The notes beneath the pieces are model-generated. The model saw nothing but the letters and a program-made list of their open reading frames with translations, was not told the origin of the DNA and did not search any database. DNA of 64,000 nucleotides. It comes from Plotosus lineatus. Taxonomy: Eukaryota; Chordata; Actinopteri; Siluriformes; Plotosidae. Shown in pieces: positions 1 to 11,300 of the stretch. Every line of letters starts with the position of its first letter. Position 1 is the first letter of the stretch. A program made the position numbers and the translations under genes. The DNA lies in the NCBI GenBank assembly GCA_024760905.1, contig CM045733.1, positions 15,566,001-15,630,000 of the forward strand, in the 5' to 3' direction.

Positions 1-620
1 CCATCTATCAATTTAACTATCCGTCTATCTCTCCATAAGTCCATCCATCCATCTGTCCAGCTATCATCTATCCATCCATCCATCTATCTATCCATCCATC
101 TATCTATCAATTAATCTATCTATCCATCCACCTACCTATCCATCCATCCATCCATAATCTATCTATTAATCTATCTAGCTGTGTAACTAACTCTGTTTAT
201 CTACTTGTCTCTATCATCTATCGACAATCCATCGATTAATCGAACTATCATTCTATCTATCCATCCCTCCATCCATCCGACCAGCTATCATCCAGCTATC
301 ACCTATCCATCAATCCGTCCACTTACCTATCCATCCAGCGATCATCCAGCCATCCATCCATTAGTGTTTCCATTCGTGTAATTATCTATCTATCCATTTG
401 TCTATCCATCCGTCCATCCATCCATCCATCCAGCTATCTATCTATCCATCAGTCCATCCTTCTATCAATTAATCTATCCATCTGACTATCTGTATCTATC
501 CATCACCTATCTATCCATATCATCCAGGTATCCATCTATAAATCTATCATCCAGCTATCCATCTACATCTATCTATCTACCTACGCATCCATCCATCTAT
601 GATATATTTATCTACATATC
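1..620. repeat. degenerate tetranucleotide satellite (ATCC/ATCT)
   Basis: Almost the whole stretch is built from CCAT, CTAT and ATCT words with frequent substitutions, so it is an old interrupted tetranucleotide microsatellite. No reading frame of interest is present. It lies in the part of ipo8 that continues off the left edge. Confidence 0.9.
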
Positions 621-1366
621 TATCAATCATCTGAGACGTTACATTTATTTTAGTCCCCCAGTTTTGTCTCAATTTAGTCAAAGCCACTTCCCACACATCA
701 AGTAATGTTCCCCCATCCCAGGACAGCTACACACCAGGCAGGGAAGGAAAGCACACGCTTCCTCCAATCCTCCAAGGCATGTGATGGTAGTCAAAGCACA
801 TGTTTCAAACCTCTGCACATACACATTCAGGGCTGATGTAATATACTCAGAAGAAAGTGCTGAAAGCATGAGCTCACTGAAGCACATTTCCTAGTTGCTG
901 CTCAACGGACAGAGAACAGTGCACATCCCCTTCCTCACTCCCTCCCTACCTGCCTGCCTTCCTCCCTGAGAGCTCAGCCAGTTAATTCTCACAGTCATCC
1001 AGCTGCAAATTGATGTGTACAACCTGGGATCGAATTCTTGTGTAATATTTACACACTTTTCCGTGGTGTCAGTTCTACTTTATTTCATTTCTAGCATGTG
1101 AAAATCAGTGAGGCTTTGCAAAGGGGATAATCATAATTAATTATCTCGAGATCGGAAACCGATCGGATTGTGCTGTTCCTGTGCAATATATACATACGTA
1201 TGGGCGCAGGATTGCTGATCACAAGGTTGAGGGTTCATAAATTAAAATATATTTAGAAAAATTAACTCTAAAGTTTGGCCAAAAAAAAAAAAAAAAAATC
1301 CTTTGTGTAAATGTGTATACTGTATATATATCTATATATACACACACACAGATTCATATATACATA
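621..1366. other. ipo8 intron, no gene seen
   Basis: Low-complexity CT-rich sequence and a weakly repeated block around 690-1040 that resembles 35.9-36.1 kb and 10.6-10.8 kb (shared words around 'ccaaggcatgtgatg' and 'cagccaatta'). No exon of importin 8 could be recognised here, so exon 3 probably lies off the window. Confidence 0.5.
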
Positions 1367-2032
1367 CAGGGATCCCTCACTTTCCGCAGTTAATGGGGGC
1401 CAAGACACACAACCCCCCCACCACCGATTTCCGCAAAGTAGGATAAACGTATACGTACGTGTATATGTGTATATAATATTAATAAATACATATTTAACAA
1501 AACAAATGCTTTTAATAACAATTAAACATTAAAAAATAATGCACAACATGTAAATAAAATCTAAATACACACACATACAGACAGATGCGCACGGTAGTTT
1601 TGTTGGGTTGTTATTTTTTTTTGGTTTTGTTTGTTTTTGCATAATTGGCCTCTGTTTTGTGGCATTTTCCTTAACTTTTTCCCTATTTTTTTGATGAATA
1701 TTTTTGAAAATTCAATGCTATAAATGCTTATAATAACAAACATTAAAAAAATAAATGCATAAGATGTAAATAAAATATAAATACACACACACGTACAGAT
1801 GCACGCGCACACACTCAGTGCATGCCTCACAACAAAGTAAGTAGTTTTGATGGGAGATTTTGTGTTGGTTTTTGTTTTGTGTTGGTTTACGTTTTTTTTT
1901 TTTGCATAATTGGCCTTGTTTTGATTTCCCTTAACTTTTCCCTTATTTATTAATTCGCTGAATATTTATTTTTAAAAACCACGATGCACTGAAGCCGCAT
2001 GAATTGAAGCAGAAAGTAGCGAGGGATCCCTG
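1367..2032 (+). mobile_element. MITE family C, copy 1 (TIR CAGGGATCCCTC)
   Basis: The element begins CAGGGATCCCTCACTTTCCG and ends with the inverted counterpart GAGGGATCCCTG. It sits in TA-rich flanks as expected for a Tc1/mariner/pogo-type insertion. The interior is AT-rich and non-coding, with a recognisable 'gcataattggccttgtttt' block. The same body recurs at 18.6, 44.6, 51.9 and 56.2 kb, so this is a dispersed non-autonomous DNA transposon. The superfamily assignment is inference. Confidence 0.75.

Positions 2033-2040
<8 letters not shown>

Positions 2041-2116
<76 letters not shown>
2041..2116. repeat. (AT)n(AG)n microsatellite
   Basis: About 21 AT units run directly into about 17 AG units, immediately after the end of the MITE at 1367-2032. 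Confidence 0.95.
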
Positions 2117-2120
<4 letters not shown>

Positions 2121-2124
2121 ATAT

Positions 2125-2270
2125 AATATAGATTATTATACATGGCCTGGTGAGCTATTCAGGGTGTACTCTGCCTTTGCCCAGAGTTGGCTGAGATATG
2201 CGTCAGCCTCCCCGCATCCCTAATTAAGATTCAGCGGTTCAGAAAATTAATGAATGAATAAAAAATTATT
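2125..2270 (+). mobile_element. 3' fragment of a tRNA-derived SINE
   Basis: Contains the words 'ggcctggtgagct', 'gggtgtactctgcc' and 'cagagttggctgagat', followed by a tail of short A/T repeats. The same 3' body is found in the fuller SINE at 45.4 kb. Only the 3' part is present. Confidence 0.6.
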
Positions 2271-3240
2271 ATTACATGGCTTTGTTGAATACTCAATTCT
2301 GATTGGTCACTTTTGGCCTTTATCAGCGTAACCATATTTATATCAGTATTTCTGTAATTTTAATAAGTTGCTGTATAATAATAAAGACACTGTACAAAGA
2401 GCAGGTCATTACTGTGAAATAAAACCATTGAAGGGGAATAATGATCCCTCTGCTTCACCTTGGGGTCTTGCAGCACCCCGTCTGGGTTTATTTTCTTTTT
2501 ATTGATTTCCTAACAGTTGCAAAACATTTATTTTTCTGTCTTTTTAATGCAACATACAAGTTAGCACTACTATAATTTCTAACATTATTCAATTAAGCCC
2601 GTCAGAAACACTTCTAATGTCACAGTAATACTGACTTAATAATAATAATAATCATATTCGTATTATTATTATTAATATTATTATCATTATTATTAATAAT
2701 AATAATCATAATAATAATAATAGTAAATTAAGCTTTTAGCTTCGTTGACTCCACAGAAAATCACAAGTTTACCTAAATAGTGCTAGTTTCCATAAACAAT
2801 CTAGGGTCTGAAATTTAAAAAAGTGCATGTTCATTTTATACTCTTTAAAATCACCTATAAATGTTCTAATCAAACTTCAAACAAAACATGCCTGTTCAAA
2901 ATAATAAACCATGTCAATATATTTCACATAATATCATAATTTCCAACATACGGATATCCATGTCAGGCTATTTCTGATACCGAATCTCTCATGGAGTGAC
3001 ATCACACTGTTGGGCAGTACATTTTAGTACACTGTGTACTGTAGAACCTATAATACCTGATATTTTATATATTATCATGAGCATATGCACAACAAAATCG
3101 ATTTTTCTGGATAACAAAAAACAGGCTGTCCGAAATGCATCAACTTTGATTGATTTTGGAAAGAAAAAAAAGAGGAGTGTTTTGGACGCTCAGTAGGTTG
3201 CTATCATTGAGAGGATTGCTCGACCTCACTGAAATGAGCC
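2271..3240. other. ipo8 intron, AT-rich, no gene seen
   Basis: AT-rich intronic sequence with an (AAT/ATT)n stretch around 2637-2725. No splice-flanked coding block or recognisable transposon was found. Confidence 0.5.
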
Positions 3241-3258
3241 ACAATTCCTATCACAGCG

Positions 3259-3289
<31 letters not shown>

Positions 3290-3300
3290 AGAGTGTGTGT
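3259..3300. repeat. (GT)n microsatellite beside ipo8 exon 2
   Basis: About 14 GT units followed by a GA/GT mix. It ends about 10 bases from the donor side of ipo8 exon 2; on the transcribed strand it reads as CA repeats just inside the intron. Confidence 0.95.
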
Positions 3301-3308
3301 CCTCTCAC

Positions 3309-3390
3309 CTGCCTGCCTTACAGGAAACTCCACCTGCTCTGAAACAATGATTTGCAGCAAAGTCGGCGCAAAGTTGATGATCTTGTAAGA
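3309..3390 (-). CDS. ipo8: importin 8, coding exon 2 (partial gene)
   Basis: On the minus strand a tccaatcag acceptor leads into [20 protein letters not shown] and then EFPVRQA, followed by a cag|gtgag donor. This is the second part of the importin-beta N-terminal region of IPO8. In human IPO8 the same segment follows directly after the residues encoded by exon 1 here. The exon is 82 nt (27 codons plus one base). IPO8 is a karyopherin-beta family import receptor made of HEAT repeats that binds Ran-GTP and carries proteins, including SMADs and Argonaute, into the nucleus (family knowledge). Residues resemble IPO8 rather than its paralogue IPO7 (KIINFAP, PVRQA). The rest of the gene lies left of the window. 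Confidence 0.93.
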
Positions 3391-5432
3391 CTGATTGGAA
3401 AAATAAAGCACAGGTGTAACTTTTCAGATAAAACAGTGAAGAAGAGCCTGAATAAAATCGGAAAAAATAATTAAATTAATATTTTGACCGAGTTTCCATC
3501 ATGAATGCTTATTAATGCATATCATGGGAGAGTGTGTGTATATTTGGGGCGTGTGGGGGGCATTAATGTGTACGCTGTTGCTGACACTTAGTTCTGTTTA
3601 ATTTGTATAATAAAATCGAACTGTAATTTAGCCCAACAATATAAACAGGATTTTTCTTGTTCCGTTAAATGCAGTACAGTACTGTCGTTCTAGATTTTTC
3701 TCTTTGTGCACCTTACATTTCCCACAGAAGGACCATCATCACGTTATCAAGCACAAATCAGTTACAGTTCATCTCAGACCACATGAACAATAGAAAACTG
3801 GGGGTAGATAACTAGTACAAACTCCACAATAATAAACGTCTCAACTAACCAAATCCGTTATACTGGACATCATCAACATTTTCTGACATTGTGTCTTATT
3901 ATACATTTTATACAAAAGAGCCACAAAATTATAACTATATAATATCTACAATTATTCCATATACATGAAAGATTTACCTATTTTAATACTATTTATTCAT
4001 TTTTTTTAACTGCTTAATACTAATTAGGGTCATGGTGAGGCAGGTGCCCATCTCAGCCAACTCTAGGTGAGGGCACAGTACACCCTAGACAGCTTGCCAG
4101 GTCATCACAGGGCAGAAACATTCTGAAGGCAACCCAATGGCCTACTCTTACCCAAAGTCAGCAATGTTTCTTTTTCATGCCTCTCACCAGTGAGACATAA
4201 CTGGCCTGTGATAACCTAGTCAGCTGAACTGGGGGAGGGTGAGAGACACAGCAGTGACAACCCATTCACAATGGGGCTTGAACACCCGATCTTCAGACCT
4301 GTAAGCAGGAATCCTACCACCATGCTACTACCATTGCGGCCTATTTGAATATCACACATTTATTTGTGAATCGCCCACCACTATTATTTCACCCTAATAT
4401 ATTCACTGCCACCAATTCCCAGATACCAGCTCTGCCTGATCATACAGCAGCTACCAGTAAGTTCACAAGCTTCCTCAAAAGATCTTGCAGACTGCCTGCT
4501 CATGCAACAAGTTCAGTTCTCTACCCATGAGTTCCCAGACTGGCTCATGCATATGATTGGCTTTTGTGTGCTGGAATTGAAAAGGAGACAGTGAGAGAGT
4601 GTGAGAGAAAGAGAATATCAGACCACCCCACCCAAAAAAAAAAAAAAAAAAAAAAGCACAGTAGATTTTACTCTCTGAAGCTTCTGGGGATTTGAAGAGA
4701 TTTGGAAGGAAAATTTCAAAATATTAACATATTCCAATTACAGTATATTAAAACTCCCCATGTCTGAATAGGGGTGATGATATTTATACTTAACATTCTT
4801 TCATCACACTTGGTACTGTTTCTCTTCACTCTTCTCCACATGTGGATGTATAATACCCTGATCCAGAGAAATTCAGAAACATTTCCTTTTCCCTTTTTTA
4901 TGTCATCTCAGGGTGCTTTTCCTGACAACCTGTCATTACATCCGGGACACTGTAAAACTGTACCATAAATAACAGTGCACCTTATTGTTGAACCTGCTTA
5001 CTGTGCAGGTAAAATCACACATCAATCCAAGGAAGGCCTTCATCCAAACAGTTGATGGGAACCAAGCCAGCTGGCTTTAGAACCTACACCAACACAACTC
5101 ACACAGTTATTTCTCTTTTAGAAATGTTTGTTATGAGACAAAAGTCACTCCAGGTGACAACAATGTCCTCTGCCATGTTACTGATTTCTCACCTATATCA
5201 CCTGATAAACAAGCAATGCTAAAGCTAGCGTGCTAGATAATTAGAGACTCATTTAACAGGGATTAGACACAATGACGAGGAGTTATTTCTTATTCCTGTT
5301 TTCATATCCCTGTGTCGGAGTTTTAAGAATGAACACGCTTCTCTGTTTACATGAGATACAAATAAAAAAAAACATCAGGCCACTCGTCCTAACAGGCTAA
5401 TATATAAAAAGTTATTTATGAAGCACACACAC
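3391..5432 (-). other. ipo8: ipo8 intron 1
   Basis: Intron between the two ipo8 exons, gt at the 5433 side and ag at the 3390 side. It contains a decayed SINE-like block (about 4005-4345) and an A-tract near 4633. Otherwise it is unremarkable AT-rich DNA. Confidence 0.85.
4005..4345 (-). mobile_element. decayed tRNA-derived SINE, minus orientation
   Basis: Reading the minus strand gives the order tRNA-like head, then the 'ctcactggtgagaggc' body, then the 'gccaactctaggtgagggc' region on the plus strand. This matches the SINE at 45.4 kb in reverse. The head region carries 'gggcttgaacacccgat', a damaged B box in reverse. Confidence 0.6.
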
Positions 5433-5516
5433 CTGATTGAGCTCATTCTCAGCTGCTATTCTAAGGTTAGGGTCTATAGTACCCTTTAAGGCCTCTATTA
5501 TCCGATTAGGATCCAT
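5433..5516 (-). CDS. ipo8: importin 8, coding exon 1 (start codon)
   Basis: The minus strand from 5516 reads ATG and encodes [20 protein letters not shown] followed by AAENELNQ, ending exactly at a cag|gtgtgt donor. This is the N-terminus of importin 8: 28 codons, phase 0, joining in frame to exon 2 at 3390. The stretch [11 protein letters not shown] and the AAENELNQ end separate IPO8 from IPO7, which has AAERQLNEA in this position. The start is the first ATG of the conserved protein. Upstream DNA (5517-5800) is the likely 5' UTR/promoter side, and the gene is divergent from kics2. Teleost a/b copy status cannot be told. Confidence 0.93.
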
Positions 5517-6290
5517 TTGTGTCCAGAACTGCACAATAACCGCAACTTTTTCTTGGATAAACAGCTAGCTTTTCTGATAGCCGTAAGCAAACACAGTTAG
5601 CTTGAAGACAAAAATCCCCACTATGACACTACAAAGTGCACTGCATAGACCGTAACAGCCATTATTGAATACGGTATGGAGGGCACCAATATAGGGAATC
5701 ATACACCGATTGGAATCCGTGTGTTCTTCACGTCCCTCTTTTACCGGTAAGCCTGAAGCAGTTGTCGCAAAATAACGTGAACCTAAACCGGTTTACGGCA
5801 GCTAATTAGTGCCATAGGAACGTAGAGGCACATATATATGTGTGTTTGAGCGGCAGATTGAAATAGTATAAAGGACTATTATAAGAGGGAAGATGATGGT
5901 CAGTGGAAGTATTTTCGCCCTGGCTGTGTTTGAGAGAGATGCATTTTGCAGAAAAGTATGCATTATCAATTTATCTTCATAAATTAAGCAGAAATGTAAT
6001 GTTTGTGTGTTTAAAGTTTGCTTTGATAAGCTGTAAATAAAATATGCAAGTACAGTACTATGATATTGCACTACTTAAGCTCTATAATGGAGATGTACAT
6101 GAGCAAAACTGAAGTTTTCGAGAAGGTAATGGTCTAAAATGTCATTCAAATTCAAAATTATAAAAGGAGTTTATATAAAATAAAAAAAACCCCAATGGAT
6201 TCACATTTTATCTTTCATCTATGTTGTTGTTATTATTGTTGATGATGATGATGATGATGATACTGATGATACTACTAGGGTGTGTGTGTG
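5517..6290. other. ipo8/kics2 divergent spacer, left part
   Basis: Upstream sequence of ipo8 with no recognised coding block. The first 280 bases are the least AT-rich part and are the likely ipo8 promoter and 5' UTR, but no TATA or initiator element can be claimed. A (GAT)n run and a (GT)n run occur at 6240-6296. Confidence 0.4.
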
Positions 6291-6292
6291 TG

Positions 6293-7415
6293 TGTTCCAA
6301 TTATCGTTGACACTCTTCAGTCTACCCTGGGAAGTCTATGCAGGACTACTGGAGAGGGGAATCCAACTGGTAAACTTTGGCTTCTGGAGGGTCCATGTGG
6401 TTTTCACTGCAGCACTGTCGACCAGCTCAATATACTCTACAGGGTTCTGCAGGGGGCATATGAGATTTTGCCCAATCTGTCCACATGTCTTTTGTGGGTT
6501 TAGAGAAAGCTTTCGATAGTGTCACTCTGGCTATCTTGTGGGGTGTGCTCTGCGAGTACAGTGCACTGGACTCATTGCTATGGGCCATTAGTGTCTCTAT
6601 CACTAGAGCCAAAGCTTGGTCCTCATTGGTAACAACAGGTCTACTTTGTTTCCAATGAGGTTTGGAGTCCAACAAGCCTGTCTTTTTCACTGATGCTGTC
6701 TATATTTATTTTTTTTAATGTACAAAAATTGTAGGCACAGCCGAGGCGTTCAGAGGTTTTGTTTTGGTGGCTGTTTGGTTTAATCTCTGCATTTTACAGA
6801 TGATGTCGTTCTTTTTGGCTTCATCAAGCCTGGACCTCCAGCTATCATGGGAGCGATTCACAGCTGAGTGTGAAGCGGCCTTTATGAGAATCGGCACCGC
6901 CAAGGCCATTGTTCTCAGCTAGAAAAGGGGAGATTGCTGCAGCTTCTGCTGTAAAGCGGCGCTTGTACTGGTTCATTGTGGTGAAGAGGGAGCTGAGCCA
7001 GAAGGCAAAGTTCTCAATTTCAGTTGATCTACGTTCCTACCCTTAACTATGGTTACTGAAAGCTATGCTTTCAGTAATGACCAAAAGAACAAGATTGCAG
7101 ATACCAGTGGCTGAAATGAGGCAGGATGGCAGGCCTCTCCCGAAGAGAGGGCGAGCAGCTTTGCTATCCAGGAGGAGCTTGGAGTAAAACCGCTGATAAT
7201 TGAAGCTTGGATTCAGGAGGAACAGTTGGGGTGGCTCAGGCATCTTATTAGAATGCCTGCCTGGTGTGGTGTTTCGGGCGTGTCCGACCAGGTCAACCCA
7301 GACCATGCTGGAGAGACTGTCTCTTGGATGGTCGGGGAACACCTCGATGTCTTGTGTCCCCCCACAAGAGCTGCAGGAAGTGACTTATTTAGCCGGGGGG
7401 GGTGATTCAAACTCG
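6293..7415 (+). pseudogene. decayed LINE fragment (reverse transcriptase to C-terminus)
   Basis: The plus strand contains broken reverse-transcriptase coding sequence. At 6500-6523 the motif LEKAFDSV (RT motif A) can be read, followed by ILWGVLCEY. Near the end (about 7225-7390) come a QLGWLRHLIRMP-like stretch and a PPQELQEV-like stretch, typical of the C-terminal end of a fish non-LTR retrotransposon. Frames change many times and there are stops, so it is dead. The same family occurs at 31.5-32.8 kb. The clade is not assigned. Confidence 0.7.
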
Positions 7416-7861
7416 TAAATCCAGGACCCTAATTAACCCTGACAACACTGGCCACAGTAATATTAGTTCTACTGTAATTGTTATTTTTGTTCAACTGTTA
7501 CATATAAAGACCAAGGACAAATTTATTTCTAAGGTTGAAGAAAACGATTCGAAATCAATTGCGATTATTTTTCCTCGTTTTTGAATCCCTGATTCTGATT
7601 GGTTACGTAGTTTCGCGTTCTGTTTTTGGTGGGTGACGTATGTCCCTTCTGACTTGCCGTAGTGTTGACACTGAAGCACATCATGGCGGGGGTTGTAGGT
7701 CTTTCCATTGTATAAATGCATATATTTCTGTCAGGAATTGGATGAATACATTTAAGAAACACCAAATTTAGTCAGCTGACGTGTAATACACGGTTTTATT
7801 CGTTATTAAAGAGTTTCATTAGCGGTGTGGTTTATATAGGTAGGTTAGCTAAACAAGCTAA

Positions 7862-7892
<31 letters not shown>

Positions 7893-7984
7893 CTGCCCCA
7901 GTACTGTACAGTAGTTATTAATGGAGACGCATCTTGTGGCTCTCTGTATTTGCTTGGCAGCTTAATCCGAAATTTACAGGGACA
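7416..7984 (+). promoter_or_regulatory. kics2: kics2 upstream region with uORF and (GT)n
   Basis: No protein-coding exon was recognised. A (GT)n tract lies at 7866-7892. A short upstream frame starts ATG at 7921 and ends TAA at 7963-7965 (14 codons), 19 bases before the kics2 start. A tttacag at 7973-7979 just before the start could alternatively be a 3' splice site for a 5'-UTR intron, in which case the uORF would be intronic. The transcription start cannot be placed from sequence alone. Confidence 0.4.
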
Positions 7985-8228
7985 ATGGGTGAGGCTTTGC
8001 GGGAAGACGAGCTGCGGCCGGTCCCCAGAGAGAGAGCCGTGTTGGAGAGCTTCTTCACACAGCTCGGCATGTTCTGGTTTGATCGAGCTAAAGACTACGT
8101 GGAGAAGGAGAAGGAGCAGAGCAGCAGGAGCGCCCCAGCCATCTGGAGCTCTCTCCTCGCTGCCCTTGCACACCTGGCGGCCGCCGAGAAAGCTTACCAC
8201 AACATGACCTTCCTCGGGCAAAAACTAG
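7985..8228 (+). CDS. kics2: kics2 coding exon 1
   Basis: Starts at ATG 7985 (context gacaATGG, good Kozak) with [10 protein letters not shown]. An upstream in-frame extension to 7934 has no ATG and no conservation, so 7985 is preferred. Ends ...FLGQKL plus one base of a Gly codon at cta g|gtacta. It contains the conserved helical segment with [11 protein letters not shown]. Confidence 0.95.
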
Positions 8229-8317
8229 GTACTAACAACACGGGATTTGGAGGATGTCCTACTTGATCTTTAACTACAATCATGCTTAATATCTGTATAG
8301 ATTACACGTGTCCATTT

Positions 8318-8379
<62 letters not shown>

Positions 8380-11300
8380 GTCTTTGGGCTATAACATTAG
8401 GGGCCAATACATAGACTTGCCTTCCAGAGATGAAAATGTTGAGGTTCTCTTAGGGTGTAACGAGGATGGATAGGATCAGGAATGAGTACATCAGAGGGAC
8501 AGCACATGGAAGATGTTTTGGAGACAAAGTCAGAGAGATGGTTGATTGAGATGGTTTGGACATGTACAGAGGAGGGTTGGTGAATATATAGGTACTAGAA
8601 TGCTGAGGTCGGAACTACCAGGCAGAAGACCTACAGGAAGACTAAAGAGAAAAGATTCATGGATGTGGTGAAGGAGGACATGAAGGTAGTTGGTGTAAGA
8701 GAAGAGGATGGGGCGAGATGGAGGCAGATGATTTGCTGTGGCGATGGAAAAACAGACAGACTTACCTTCATTTTATGGCGGCTTCCCTTAACCATAACCA
8801 CTACTTGTGAAACCCAACCCTATTGTCTACGGAGCAGCCGGGACCAAGTGGTAGGCTGCTGGTTTACTCATCCCAAGGTCGAGGTTGAAGCCCCACTCAG
8901 AGTTATCACTATTGTCCCTTAGTGCAGCTTACTGGGTTATCAAAGGCTAGCCATGTCTCTCTCACCGTCTTTATAGCAAGAGGCATCATTGCTGTCATCT
9001 GTAAAGAATAGGCTGTTGGATTGCTCATCAGGTTTTTTTCCCTTAAGAAATGTTGGAATCAAAATTACACTCATTCTGAGAATAACTGAAAAATTGTTGG
9101 CTAGACGTAAAGCGATCACTCAGTTTTTTCACATTGAAATCTGATTGATGTTATGACTGCCGAATCAAAGGTTTCACAAAAGTGACTCAACACAAAGGTC
9201 ATGTATGTATGTATGTCATGCAGTGAGGTTCATGGCTGATGAGGAACTGATGTCATCAGTCGGATTTACAAACATATGAACCTACAAAGTAGCTTATTCA
9301 ACACTGGATTGGCAACCGCGTGTTTTGTTTAGAAATCCATATAAGGCCAGCGATGTTGTATGGTTTAGAGACAGTGGCCCTGGGAAAAAAAAACAGGAGG
9401 CCGAGCTGGAGGTAGCAGAGATGAAAATGTTGAGGTTCTCTTTGGGAGTAACAAGAATGGATCGGATCAGGAATGAGCACATCAGCGGGACAGCACATGT
9501 AAGATGTTTTGGAGACAAAGTCAGAGAGGCTAGATTGAGATGGTTTGGACATGTTCAGAGAAGGGATAGTGAGTATATTGGTAGTAGGATGCTGAGGTTG
9601 GAACTACCAGGCAGAAGGCCTCGAGGAAGACCGAAGAGAGGATTCATGGATGTGGTGAAGGAGGACATGAAGGTAGTTGGTGTTAGAGAAGATGCAAAGG
9701 GTAGGGTGAGATGGAGGCAGATGATTCGCTATGGCGACCCCTGAAGGGAGCAGTTGAAAGGAAAAGATTTCATGGTAAAATGATGCTGTGCTAAATTTGA
9801 ATTCATACTGAGTGGTAGTTTGGTTTACTCTGTGGTCTCCTGAGCACATCTAGCAACTTCATGTTTTTACTCATTGACCGTCAGTCACACCACCTCACCT
9901 TGAAGTGTGCATTTTAATCCTCTTCCTGTTCAAACTCCCTCATACTGGATTTAATACCTTTTTTTTTTTTTCTCTCCCAAGGCGCTTGACGTTCTCCATG
10001 TTTTATACAGCAGATGGTGCCCGAGAGCCACCAGGCATATTGTTTCCCTTATCTTGATTCCTCCTGCAGATTTGATCCGGATGGTGTTGGTTCAATTGGT
10101 AACACATTCTGAACCCCATTAATGTTGTTCCCTACAATGTATTTAGGGTTTGTTTTTTTGTTTTTTTTTGTTTTTTTAGGTGGACAGTCTTTCTTCAGCA
10201 GGAAGGATTCCATCAGAACCATTTACACATCCCTGCAGAACGAGTTAAAAAAGGTGGTCACTATGGGACGTCCGGCACCGACAGGCTCCTTGCCGTACCT
10301 CGAAGAACTGCTTTCTCATTTATCCGGGCAGCTATGCCATTTCACGCAGGCCAGGATGGAGCTTGCAGACCTCTACGAGAAGATGCACTGCCTTGGGAGT
10401 CAGAAAACAATTAACTCTGAGGAGCTGGTGAGCACGCTGGAGAGTATCCTGCAGAAATACAGCTCCAGGTGAGCGAGGTTTTTTATATATATATATAAAT
10501 AAAAACAGTTTTTCTTTATTTTTCATTGTATCCCCCCCCCATGAAGTATTGCTTACCCTATATTACACAAACGCCACAAACCAGGGAAGGGCAAAAGCAT
10601 GCACGCGCCCCCTGTATGATGACATGCAGTTCTAGCGACCTTGGTCGTTTTGAACTGCTGCACATATGCACACAGAAGTGAGTGTCTGCCATCATTCCCT
10701 CTTGAGACCTCAGCCAATTAGCTCACAGGGACTTATGGTCATGGATGGTTGTGGCATCAACCTGGATTCGAAGTCTGGATTGACAGTCACACACCTTGTT
10801 CATGCACCACTCAGAGCCCAGAAGCGTCATTTAATGTGGTTATTGAATTTTTTTTTTTTTTTTATAGACCTGACAATTTACAATTAGCACAGTACTGAAT
10901 AAACCTAAGTACAGTAGGCCCTTGACATTCGCGGGGTTTCGGTTTCCAGCCCTCCCGCAAATCGAGATAATCGGAGTTCTGTACCCGGAAGTAAAACCCC
11001 TTGTATGATGTCACATGTGCGAATGAGCAGCTGTAAGTAAAATACTATGTATCTATTACATGCGCTAAAGTATGCTTCTTAAACACATTCTATAGACAGT
11101 CTTACTCATTAATACAGTATTAATGTAGGAATGATTAAGAAAAACTTTTCAATTTTTACGGTTATATTTATTGATGCTAAAATATAAACATTGTACAGAA
11201 TACGCATAAAACGCCTTTCAGTGCATTCTCTTTATAAACATACAGCAGTGTAGTTTTCAGCTACCAGGCAAAAGGCCAAGAGGAAGACCAAAGAAGAGAT

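Larger units (their letters stand above)
8229..10179 (+). other. kics2: kics2 intron 1
   Basis: Begins gtacta and ends in a broken poly-T tract and ag at 10178-10179. It contains a CT/CA microsatellite (8322-8380), two 5'-truncated RTE fragments and part of a SINE. Confidence 0.9.

Noticed and set aside
7934..8266. Longer N-terminus for kics2 starting at 7934
   Set aside because: That start is TTG, the extra 17 residues are not conserved, and the ATG at 7985 matches the family start (MGE).
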